A stretch of 16,122 nt of DNA from an uncultured Selenomonadaceae bacterium (GTDB lineage Bacteria; Bacillota; Negativicutes; Selenomonadales; Selenomonadaceae), in assembly GCA_937902665.1 (NCBI GenBank), contig CALELM010000023.1:1-16122 (forward strand), read 5' to 3'. Shown here piece by piece: positions 8,402 to 15,004 of this stretch. The position numbers and the translations under genes are program-made. A model generated the notes under the pieces. The model saw only the letters and a program-made list of their open reading frames with translations. It did no database searches and was not told the origin of the DNA. Every line of letters starts with the position of its first letter. Positions within the stretch are counted from its first letter, which is position 1.

Positions 8402-9650
8402 ATTTCGTACCTCCGATTTCAAAGACTTCCGGGAAAACCTTCATGGCGGCGAGCAGGGAGTTTTGCGCGGTTTCTCCCAGTCCGCAGAGCGAGGATCTGG
8501 ACATGACACGGGCAATTTTTTCCATGAACGCAACGTCTTCTTTCGTTGCCGTTCCTGCTGCCATTTTATCCAAGATAATTTTGATATGCAGGTTGCCCTC
8601 ACGGCAGGGGGTGCATTGCCCGCAGCTTTCCTCGGAGAAGAATTCTTGGTTCATGCGGAGAAAGTCCAGAACGGAGGTGCGCTCATCAATGACCAGAATC
8701 GCTCCGGAGCCTACCGTGACACCTGCGGCACGCAGTTCATCGTAGGCATAGGGGGTATCGAGAATGGAGGCATCTGCGATTTTTCCGGACGCTCCGCCGA
8801 ATTGGATCAACTGGATCTTTCTGTCTTTCTGAACGCCGCCGGCAAGCCCATAAATGATTTCTCTTACGGTAGTGCCGAACGGAATCTCGAAGCAGCCGGG
8901 ATTTCGCACGTTGCCCGCCACAGAAATCATCTTTGTCCCGATGGAGCTTTCCGTGCCGCATGACATATAGAGTCCTTCCTCGTCCATCAGGAGATGGGGA
9001 ACGAGGGACAGGCTCTCCACGTTGTTCAGGCAGGTGGGACGGGCAAAGGCACCGCTTTGCTTGATGAAGGGCGGCTTCATGCGGGGCCTGCCGGCTTTTC
9101 CCTCGATGGAGCGAATCAGGGCAGTGCCTTCTCCACAGACATAAGCACCAGCGCCAGAGTAAAGATGGAGGTTGAAGTTGAAGCCAGTTCCAAGGATATT
9201 CGTTCCGAGGAAGGCATTGTTGAGCGCTTGGCGGATAGCGCCGAGGAGGAGGGGACGGTAGCAGGAATATTCTGCCCGCATGTAGATGTAGCCGTCTGTT
9301 GCTCCGACCACATAGCCTGCGATAATCATGGACTCAATCAAATTGAAGGGGTCGTTCTTGATGAGTTCCCGATCCTTGAAGGTTGTAGTCTCGCCTTCGT
9401 CCGCATTGCAGATGATGATTTTGTTTTCTCCTTTTACGGCACGGGCCTGCGCCCATTTGCGGCCAAGGTCGTATTCCGCGCCGCCACGTCCTCGTATCTT
9501 TGCGGCAGAGATTCGTTCTGTGACCTGCTCGGGTCCCATGGCGATTGCCTTGCGAAAGGCTTGGAATCCGCCGATGTTCATGTAGGAGCCGATGGAGGTC
9601 GTGTCATACCGCCCAAAGTTCCGTGTCAGAAATTTAATGTCTTTTTTCAT
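8394..9650 (-). CDS. hydB: NuoF-like NADH-binding flavoprotein subunit of the hydrogenase (short HydB)
   Basis: The product is 418 residues. It is related to NuoF, the NADH/FMN subunit that passes electrons between NADH and the iron-sulfur chain. The C-terminal N3-type [4Fe-4S] site is intact: C343, C346, C349 (ESCGQCTPC) and C389. It lacks the N-terminal thioredoxin-like [2Fe-2S] domain and the C-terminal two-cluster ferredoxin domain usual in ~600-residue HydB of bifurcating enzymes. Flavin/NADH motifs are altered: GRGGAEYDLGRKW (54-66) replaces the usual GRGGAGFPTGLKW, NADEGETTT replaces NADEGEPGT, and CGEGTAL replaces CGEETAL. ATG at 9650 follows GAGGAG by 7 bases; that Shine-Dalgarno overlaps the hydC stop. 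Placement between hydC and hydA supports the subunit call. Confidence 0.88.
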   Translation of the reverse strand: MKKDIKFLTRNFGRYDTTSIGSYMNIGGFQAFRKAIAMGPEQVTERISAAKIRGRGGAEYDLGRKWAQARAVKGENKIIICNADEGETTTFKDRELIKNDPFNLIESMIIAGYVVGATDGYIYMRAEYSCYRPLLLGAIRQALNNAFLGTNILGTGFNFNLHLYSGAGAYVCGEGTALIRSIEGKAGRPRMKPPFIKQSGAFARPTCLNNVESLSLVPHLLMDEEGLYMSCGTESSIGTKMISVAGNVRNPGCFEIPFGTTVREIIYGLAGGVQKDRKIQLIQFGGASGKIADASILDTPYAYDELRAAGVTVGSGAILVIDERTSVLDFLRMNQEFFSEESCGQCTPCREGNLHIKIILDKMAAGTATKEDVAFMEKIARVMSRSSLCGLGETAQNSLLAAMKVFPEVFEIGGTKYV

Positions 9651-9661
9651 GTCAATTCTCC

Positions 9662-10168
9662 TCAAGGCAGGGAACGCAGGAGCTTTTCGATTTTTTCCTG
9701 CGTGTCCAAATGGTCGTAGACGGTTCCGTTGATGCGTACGGACGGCGCACGGTCGCAGGCACCGTAGCAGGTAGTGGTTTCCAGTGTAAAGCGGCCATCA
9801 TAGGTTGTTTCGCCCATTTTGATGTCGAGCAGCTGCTCCAAGGTCTCGATGAGGCGTTTCGTGTCGATGACATTGACACGGCAGGCAGGCGAGCTGCACA
9901 CCTGAATCGGGTACTTGGCACGGGGCGTGGACGATAGCTGCGCATAAAAGCAAAGGCAGTCAAAGATTTGCGAAATGGGGAGATTCAGCTTTTTGGCGAT
10001 GTAATAGGCAGTAGGCTCAGGCACATAATGCCGTTCATTGAGTTCCTGCACCTCAAGGAGAATTCCAACGATTTGCGTTGCATCGTTTTCATGCTCCTGA
10101 ATAATGCGGTCGATGTTGTATTGCAGCGTACTGTCGAGGGGATAATCCTTTGTCAATTCTGTTAACAT
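9662..10168 (-). CDS. hydC: NuoE-like [2Fe-2S] subunit of the hydrogenase (HydC)
   Basis: The product is 168 residues. It has an N-terminal helical region followed by a thioredoxin-like [2Fe-2S] domain with ligands C91, C96 (CSSPAC) and C134, C138 (CYGACD). This is the C-x4-C ... C-x3-C pattern of NuoE/HydC. The subunit transfers electrons between the NuoF-like flavoprotein and the hydrogenase subunit. It is the first gene of hydC-hydB-hydA, with AGGAGG 6 bases before ATG. Its stop lies 11 bases before the hydB start. A possible -10 box and a long perfect inverted repeat lie just upstream. Confidence 0.93.
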   Translation of the reverse strand: MLTELTKDYPLDSTLQYNIDRIIQEHENDATQIVGILLEVQELNERHYVPEPTAYYIAKKLNLPISQIFDCLCFYAQLSSTPRAKYPIQVCSSPACRVNVIDTKRLIETLEQLLDIKMGETTYDGRFTLETTTCYGACDRAPSVRINGTVYDHLDTQEKIEKLLRSLP

Positions 10169-10204
10169 GGTATTCCTCCTAAAGTATACAAATAACGTAG
10201 TTCT

Positions 10205-10210
10205 ATTATA
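10205..10210 (-). promoter_or_regulatory. Candidate -10 box of the hydCBA operon
   Basis: The minus strand reads TATAAT here, 37 bases upstream of the hydC start codon. That gives a short leader containing the AGGAGG site. No recognisable -35 hexamer occurs at 16-18 bases; that position lies inside the 27-bp inverted repeat (AGCATT), so the promoter may need an activator or be weak. Confidence 0.45.
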
Positions 10211-10263
10211 ACGCCATTGTTCAAGAAAATGCTATGGCATTTTCTTGAACAATGGCGTTATAA
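10206..10263. repeat. Perfect 27-bp inverted repeat upstream of hydC
   Basis: The arms are 10206-10232 and 10237-10263, with spacer TATG and no mismatch. Each arm ends in TTATAA, so the left edge overlaps the candidate hydC -10 box and the right edge gives a TATAAA box facing right. A run of six T residues follows on the + strand (10266-10271), which makes it terminator-like for rightward transcription, yet no + strand gene precedes it. It could be an operator region, an antisense terminator, or a small palindromic repeat element. Confidence 0.85.
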
Positions 10264-10323
10264 AATTTTTTGTTAAAATGAACAGGCACGACCGTATATA
10301 TACAGCTTCATATCGTTGCTAGC

Positions 10324-10413
10324 TTGAAATTTTCTTGTCAATACAGTATATCTGAAGCGGCTAAAAGAAGCGGGTTGACGGAAGCAGCATTTAAGAAAAT
10401 TGCGGTGCTTTAA
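10324..10413 (+). other. Short open stretch, possible gene remnant or small peptide
   Basis: The frame is open from 10282 to TAA at 10411-10413 (43 codons) but has no ATG. TTG at 10324 would give 29 residues ending in SISEAAKRSGLTEAAFKKIAVL-like composition. No Shine-Dalgarno is visible. The composition looks protein-like, and a terminator begins 7 bases after the stop, which fits the 3' end of a decayed gene or a small transcript. Evidence is weak. Confidence 0.2.
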
Positions 10414-10420
10414 AAGAAGG

Positions 10421-10466
10421 GGCTGTGCCTGAGCGAGAAATCGCTTATGCACAGCCTTATTATTTT
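10421..10466 (+). terminator. Terminator-like hairpin with no assigned gene
   Basis: An 8-bp outer stem (GGCTGTGC with GCACAGCC) encloses an inner stem (AGCGA with TCGCT) capped by a GAAA loop. It is followed by TTATTATTTT. It is oriented to end rightward transcription coming from about 10270-10413. The minus-strand side has only a weaker T-rich run. Confidence 0.6.
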
Positions 10467-10918
10467 GAGTTGGCAATATTGTATTTGAGTGCAAGAATGA
10501 AATTTTATGGAATGGGTTGTTGTCAAAATTTGATGAAACTGACCAACTGGCGGAAACAATAAAAAATTTTTCAAAAGGTTGCCTGCTAGGCAACCTTTTG
10601 GGAGGAAACATCATTTATACTGTACTTGTTCGAGGCAAGCAACAAGCAGGCAGGAGGCAAGCTTACGAGGTGCTGCCAGAGAAGTTTGAGACTAGACACG
10701 ACACAGGCTGCTTGGGGAGGCGTTGGGAGGTGCGATAGGGAGAAAGGAATTTTACCATGCAAGGATTTTTCTGCAAAGAAATCAGAAAAAACAAAGAATT
10801 TTTCAAAACAGGGAGGATTATCCCCCCCCGAAGAATATAGTATGTCGGGGAGAGATTTATTTTGCGATGATATGGAAACATTTTAAGCCGCTATCATCTA
10901 TTTAAGGGAGGAAAGTTT
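10467..10918. other. Intergenic region upstream of the TerY-P operon
   Basis: About 450 bases hold no gene that I can support. The region contains a weak TTGGCA...AAGAAT promoter-like pair (10470 and 10493) and a 12-bp hairpin at 10572-10600. It also has a patch rich in CAAGC/CAGG repeats (10633-10661) and a small candidate reading frame at 10757-10840. It ends with the GGGAGG ribosome binding site just before the kinase gene. No convincing promoter for the kinase operon was found. Confidence 0.5.
10572..10600. repeat. 12-bp perfect hairpin
   Basis: Arms CAAAAGGTTGCC and GGCAACCTTTTG flank a TGCTA loop. No T run follows on the + strand; on the minus strand the T run begins only several bases later. 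It is terminator-like at best, and its role is unknown. Confidence 0.6.
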
Positions 10919-12220
10919 ATGCAATTAAGGAAAAATCAGCAGCTTCGCTTGCGGGACGGCAGGAGCATTACCGTCACGGACAAGCTGGGAACTGGTGGAC
11001 AGGGCATTGTTTACAAGGTTCGCTTGGATTCCGGCGAGGCAAAGGCGCTCAAATGGTACTTTGGCGGGAAGTTGGGCGATCCTAAAGCATTTTACCGTCA
11101 TCTGGCACAGAATATTGACGCTGGAAGCCCGTCCCGTGCTTTTATCTGGCCGGAGGAGCTTACGGAGTGGAGCGATGATACTTTTGGCTATATCATGCCG
11201 CTCTATCCGCAGGGTTATGAGGGTTTTTCCAAGTTCACCCTTGCAAGGGTGCAGTTCAAGAGCATTGATGCCATGGTCAATGCCGCATTGAACATCGTTA
11301 CTGCATTTATGGATTTGCACAATAAGGGTTATAACTATCAGGATCTGAACGATGGCAACTTTTCCATCCATCCCGCCACAGGGGATGTGCTGATTTGCGA
11401 TAATGACAACGTAGGCGGCCACGGCTTTGAGTCTGGAATTTTAGGCAAGGCGCGCTACATGGCACCCGAGGTGATGCGAAAAGAGAAGAAGCCGGACAAG
11501 CTGACAGACAGGTTTTCCTTGGCAGTGGTGCTTTTCATGCTCTTTATGGGTGACCATCCCTTGGAGGGAAAACGTACCAATGTGCCGGCTATGACCAGCA
11601 AATACGAAAAGCGGTTCTTTGGCGAGGAGCCCTTGTTCATCTTTGACCCCAAGGATGACAGCAACCGTCCTGTGCCGGATCTGCACCGCAATGCCATAGC
11701 CAACTGGCCTTATTTCCCCAGCTATGTTCAGGAGGCTTTCATAACATCCTTTAGTCAGGAAAGCTTGAAGAAAGGAGAGGGGCGTTTGCTGGAAGCTATG
11801 TGGAAGCATGTGCTGATGCGATTAAAGGCTTCCCTTGTGAAGTGTCCTCATTGCCATGAGCCAATCTTTGCTGAGACAAGTGAGTTTGCTTGCCCTTCCT
11901 GCGGCAAGGCTGTAAAGCCGGCAGGTTTCATAAAATTCCCCAAGCGGTCGAATACGGAGGTGGTGGTTCCTGTCATGGGGGGCGCGAGACTTTTCGAGTA
12001 TCACTTGGGTGAGAACGCCAAAGAAGGCACAAAGGTAGCAGCCCATGTACTGGAGAAGCCGGGCAAGATTGGGTTGAAGAATGAATCCACCAGCAAGTGG
12101 ACGATTACAGCTCCCAATGGCTCGCAGGCAATAAAGAATCCTGAGGAAGTGGCTGTCATAGGTCCAGACTTCAAGTTGGATTTTGGTCACGGCGTGGTTG
12201 GCGAAGTAGCAAAAATTTAA
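10919..12220 (+). CDS. TerY-P-type serine/threonine protein kinase with zinc ribbon
   Basis: This is a 433-residue cytoplasmic protein. The kinase domain (about 15-305) has the glycine loop GTGGQG (24-29), K45 in ALKWY, catalytic loop YQDLNDGNF (D142, N147) in place of HRDLKxxN, CDNDNVG (metal Asp D161) in place of DFG, and ARYMAPE (178-184). A zinc ribbon follows: C309-x2-C312 and C325-x2-C328. The last ~85 residues are beta-rich, with an IGLKNESTSKW...DFGHGVVG pattern resembling an FHA-like sandwich (tentative). It is the first gene of the operon, with GGGAGG about 7 bases before ATG, and a VWA protein and a PP2C phosphatase follow. This order matches the TerY-P triad, in which kinase and phosphatase are thought to act oppositely on shared targets. 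Confidence 0.88.
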   Translation: MQLRKNQQLRLRDGRSITVTDKLGTGGQGIVYKVRLDSGEAKALKWYFGGKLGDPKAFYRHLAQNIDAGSPSRAFIWPEELTEWSDDTFGYIMPLYPQGYEGFSKFTLARVQFKSIDAMVNAALNIVTAFMDLHNKGYNYQDLNDGNFSIHPATGDVLICDNDNVGGHGFESGILGKARYMAPEVMRKEKKPDKLTDRFSLAVVLFMLFMGDHPLEGKRTNVPAMTSKYEKRFFGEEPLFIFDPKDDSNRPVPDLHRNAIANWPYFPSYVQEAFITSFSQESLKKGEGRLLEAMWKHVLMRLKASLVKCPHCHEPIFAETSEFACPSCGKAVKPAGFIKFPKRSNTEVVVPVMGGARLFEYHLGENAKEGTKVAAHVLEKPGKIGLKNESTSKWTITAPNGSQAIKNPEEVAVIGPDFKLDFGHGVVGEVAKI

Positions 12221-12233
12221 GGAGGCTATAAAA

Positions 12234-12965
12234 ATGGCAGGTATTTTGGATAAGGTAGAGATGACTAGACGTATGTGTCCCGTAATTTTCATACTAGATA
12301 CTTCCGGCAGCATGGGGGGCGCTGACATTGGGGCAGTGAATGCCGCTATTGAGGGAGTGCTTCCGGAGCTTTGTTCCATGAATGACGAGAATGCAGATGC
12401 TGAGATCAAGGTAGCTATTATGAGATTTTCTATGGGAGCAGACTGGGTGACGGGAGAGGAGCTGGTCTCTCCGCAAGATGTGGCATGGAACGGTATGGAT
12501 GCCATGGGTCCCACGGAGATGGGAACAGCTTTTCGTGAGCTGAACAAAAAGCTTTCTACCCAAACAGGATTCATGAAACGTGCCAGCGGATCTGTGGCAC
12601 CCGTGCTGTTCCTTCTCTCTGATGGGGCACCCACGGATGATTACCGTTCCGCATTGGCAAAGCTGAAGGAAAACAACTGGTACAAGGTGGCTGTTCGTGT
12701 GGCTGTTGGTTATGGCGACGATGTAGATGACGATGTTTTGGCGGAATTTACCGGAAATAAGGAGACCGTGCTGCACACCAAAAATCCGGAGGATCTGAGA
12801 AAAATGATCCACTTCGTCTCCATCACGTCTTCCATGGTAGCCAGCCGCAAGGTGGCTGGCAATACGGATGCGAATGCTCCGGATGACAATACAGCAGCAC
12901 TGGCGGAAGAGCTGGAAGCACAAGGCGGTGAGATGACCGCAGCTTCTGCTGATGAAGAGTGGTAA
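12234..12965 (+). CDS. TerY-like von Willebrand factor A domain protein
   Basis: This is a 243-residue cytoplasmic protein, nearly all a VWA domain. The metal-ion-dependent adhesion site is intact: D22-x-S24-x-S26 (DTSGSMGG), T94 (GPTEMG) and D130 (LSDGAPTDD). VWA domains of the TerY group are proposed to scaffold metal-dependent protein complexes in Ter-type stress responses. The C-terminal ~45 residues are acidic and Ala-rich, probably disordered. The AAGGAGG ribosome binding site overlaps the stop of the kinase gene, so the two are translated from one message. Its stop lies 26 bases before the phosphatase start. The name TerY is by similarity and context; no terD or terC genes are in the window. 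Confidence 0.88.
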   Translation: MAGILDKVEMTRRMCPVIFILDTSGSMGGADIGAVNAAIEGVLPELCSMNDENADAEIKVAIMRFSMGADWVTGEELVSPQDVAWNGMDAMGPTEMGTAFRELNKKLSTQTGFMKRASGSVAPVLFLLSDGAPTDDYRSALAKLKENNWYKVAVRVAVGYGDDVDDDVLAEFTGNKETVLHTKNPEDLRKMIHFVSITSSMVASRKVAGNTDANAPDDNTAALAEELEAQGGEMTAASADEEW

Positions 12966-12991
12966 GAAAACACAGGAAGGAGGGGGAACGT

Positions 12992-14080
12992 ATGCCGTAT
13001 CATCTTTTTTCCCTGTCCAGAGCGGGCAAAAAGTACGCTAGGCAAGGTTTCAAGTGTCAGGACAGTTCCGGTAATTGCACAAAGAACGGTGTGCAAATCG
13101 TGGCTGTGGCAGATGGCCACGGATCCAGTGATTGCTTTAGAAGTGAAATTGGGGCAAGCATTGCCATCGACATGGTTTTTTGCGAAGCGCTGCCCCTCCT
13201 CTATGAGGATGACCTCCCTTTCAGCGAGCAGGGAATCAGGAATTTCAAATACAAGCTGTGGCAAAGATGGCGGGAAATGGCGAAGCAGGACTGGGACAAT
13301 CGGCAGGAATTGGGAGAGGAAGAAGCGCGCTTTGCATTTGTCAGCGAAAAATACAAGAAGCGCTATCAAGACGAGAGCGAAAAGTATCTCTATACTGCTT
13401 ACGGTACCACGCTCATAGCTGCCATTGCGATAGAAAATGAATTGCTCTTGCTCCAGATAGGGGATGGTTCGGCAGTGGTACTCCGTGCTGACGGACTGTT
13501 CACCACGCCGATTCCGCAGGATGAGGAAAATTTTCTCAATGTCACCACCAGCCTCTCAGAGGAGGATGCTGACCGAAAGATTCGTCATGTTGTGCTGCCG
13601 CTGGATAAGGCATCTTGTGGATATCCAGTAGCCGTGTTTTTGTCGAGTGATGGGGTGGATGATTGCTTTCCGTACTATCAGAATGAAGAACATCTATTCA
13701 AGTTATACAAAGTCTTTGCAGAAACCGCGGCAGAAAAGAGTGCTGAGGCACTTTTCACGGAGCTGAAACATAATGCATTGGCTGAACTGTCGGATAGGAT
13801 GAGCCATGACGATATTTCCTTGGGGATACTGCTGACGGAGGACAGGGAAGTGTTGCAGAAGGCATGCCAGCAGATAAATTTGCCGCAAGCAGACATGGAA
13901 ACCGAGGATGCAGAAAGCGAAGCGAAAAATTTGCCGCAAGCAGATATGGAAACCGAGGATGCGGAAAGCGAAGCGGAAAATTTGCCGCAAGCAGGGATGA
14001 AAACGGAGAATGTGGAAAGCGGAGGGGAAAGGGATGCTCGAATTATCGACACTAGGGGAATATCTCAAAAAGAATCCTAG
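12992..14080 (+). CDS. PP2C-family protein phosphatase with repeat-built acidic tail
   Basis: The product is 362 residues. The PP2C (PPM) catalytic domain covers about 1-285. Its metal-binding and core motifs are present: CQDSSG (D24), VADGHGS (D41-G42-H43), YGTT (137-140), QIGDGS (155-160), SSDGVDD (D220) and SHDDISL (D273/D274). It removes phosphate from Ser/Thr and is the natural counterpart of the kinase two genes upstream. Residues 297-346 are three tandem 17-residue units beginning NLPQA and rich in Glu/Asp, followed by a 16-residue end. ATG at 12992 follows AAGGAGGGGG. The last 47 bases overlap the next gene in another frame, and the third repeat contains that gene's ribosome binding site, so the tail is constrained in two frames. 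Confidence 0.88.
   Translation: MPYHLFSLSRAGKKYARQGFKCQDSSGNCTKNGVQIVAVADGHGSSDCFRSEIGASIAIDMVFCEALPLLYEDDLPFSEQGIRNFKYKLWQRWREMAKQDWDNRQELGEEEARFAFVSEKYKKRYQDESEKYLYTAYGTTLIAAIAIENELLLLQIGDGSAVVLRADGLFTTPIPQDEENFLNVTTSLSEEDADRKIRHVVLPLDKASCGYPVAVFLSSDGVDDCFPYYQNEEHLFKLYKVFAETAAEKSAEALFTELKHNALAELSDRMSHDDISLGILLTEDREVLQKACQQINLPQADMETEDAESEAKNLPQADMETEDAESEAENLPQAGMKTENVESGGERDARIIDTRGISQKES
13877..14029 (+). repeat. Three tandem 51-bp repeats inside the phosphatase gene
   Basis: Units start at 13877, 13928 and 13979, each with AATTTGCCGCAAGCAG followed by a purine-rich GGAAACCGAGGATGC-like part. Copies 1 and 2 are nearly identical; copy 3 differs at several bases and runs into GGAGGGG, the ribosome binding site of the downstream gene. 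They are directly adjacent with no spacers, which excludes a CRISPR array. Confidence 0.93.
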
Positions 14081-14936
14081 GAGTATGGACGACCGAGCCG
14101 TCTTGCAGAGTATACTGAGGGATATTTTTCCCCAAGACAAGCGGACGGTGAACCTGCTGCTCATGGGCTTTGATGAAAAGATCTTCTCTTTGGTAGGCAC
14201 GAATCCCACTTGTGAGAGATTGTCAAAGCTGGTACGCACTATAATGGATAACTATGGTGTGGGAGAGGAAAGTGCCGTTTATATCATTGAAACTTGGCTT
14301 GGGGAGGTGTTTCATGAAACACTTCCCAAAGGCTTCGGAAACCATGTCGGTTCAGCTTCTAAATCGTCATTTTCCTCCAGTTCCGCACTATCCGTCGATG
14401 ATGTTCAGGAAATATTCTTCAACACGCACAGAGATGAGCGATATGGAATTAAGGACATGGACGAGATTCTAAGAGAGTTTATGATGGAACGTGGAATCGA
14501 GTACAGTGAGGACATGGCTAAGTGGGATATAGTAAGGAATGATAAACTCTATAGACACTCACACCCCGTGTACAAACATTACAGCAGAATCCCATCCCAA
14601 CGGGAAAAAAGTCTTATTGTCAAGAGGCTAGGCAAAGGGCGATATCAAGAGAAGGATTTCGCCTACATCAGAAGCAGCGAAGATATGAGTCAATCGTGGG
14701 GCATTACTTATGACAGCCTTATCATTCCTCACGTTGCGGATGCCGTGATACCCTTTGATGAAATTGCTAATGTGGATCCTGGCACGGATAATATGTGGGC
14801 ATGTAGGGAAATACAGGTTACTCTTAGAAACGGCAAAAGTTACATACTGGAGCCTTCTGACATGATGGCATATGATTATGGGGAAGAACTCTTTCAATTT
14901 TACCAATTCCTGAAAGTTATCAAGGATATGGTGTAA
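14034..14936 (+). CDS. TerY-P-associated paralogue 1, helical N-terminal and PH-like C-terminal domains
   Basis: This 300-residue protein has no assigned function. Residues 1-100 are helical (LGEYLKKNP, RDIFPQDKRTVNLLL, SAVYIIETWLGEVFHE) and resemble an adaptor-type domain I associate with bacterial signalling proteins; this is from memory and uncertain. Residues 101-120 form a Ser-rich linker. Residues about 190-300 look like a PH-like beta barrel with a final helix (GITYDSLIIP, AVIPFDEI, LRNGKSYIL, FLKVIKDMV). ATG at 14034 follows GGAGGGG by about 6 bases and lies within the end of the phosphatase gene. It has no signal peptide or membrane segment. Position suggests a substrate or effector of the kinase/phosphatase pair. 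A paralogue follows directly. Confidence 0.82.
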   Translation: MLELSTLGEYLKKNPRSMDDRAVLQSILRDIFPQDKRTVNLLLMGFDEKIFSLVGTNPTCERLSKLVRTIMDNYGVGEESAVYIIETWLGEVFHETLPKGFGNHVGSASKSSFSSSSALSVDDVQEIFFNTHRDERYGIKDMDEILREFMMERGIEYSEDMAKWDIVRNDKLYRHSHPVYKHYSRIPSQREKSLIVKRLGKGRYQEKDFAYIRSSEDMSQSWGITYDSLIIPHVADAVIPFDEIANVDPGTDNMWACREIQVTLRNGKSYILEPSDMMAYDYGEELFQFYQFLKVIKDMV

Positions 14937-14949
14937 GAGGCGGTTGGAT

Positions 14950-15004
14950 GCTTGCCGCAAGCAGGGATGGAAGCGGAGAATGCAGAAAGCGGAGAGGTGG
15001 AAGG
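14950..15004 (+). repeat. Fourth copy of the 51-bp repeat, leader of paralogue 2
   Basis: The sequence from CTTGCCGCAAGCAGGGATGG onward matches copy 3 of the phosphatase tail repeat, including the GAGAATGCAGAAAGCGGAG part and the bases just before the ATG. Here it is not in the phosphatase frame. It supplies the purine-rich Shine-Dalgarno region (GGAGAGGTGGAAGG) for paralogue 2. Confidence 0.88.

Noticed and set aside
10206..10285. Rex operator controlling the hydrogenase
   Set aside because: Neither the inverted repeat nor the nearby TTGTTAAAATGAACA fits TTGTGAA-N4-TTCACAA; the spacing of the half sites is wrong.
10273..10614. 113-codon open frame on the minus strand in the hydC upstream region
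   Set aside because: Its composition is not protein-like, it runs through two hairpins, and there is no convincing ribosome binding site.
10517..10738. 73-codon + strand frame starting at TTG
   Set aside because: The first ~20 codons look slightly protein-like, but the frame runs through the 12-bp hairpin and a low-complexity CAAGC/CAGG patch and has no ribosome binding site.
13877..14029. CRISPR-like array
   Set aside because: The 51-bp units are adjacent without spacers, are in frame within the phosphatase gene, and there are no cas genes.
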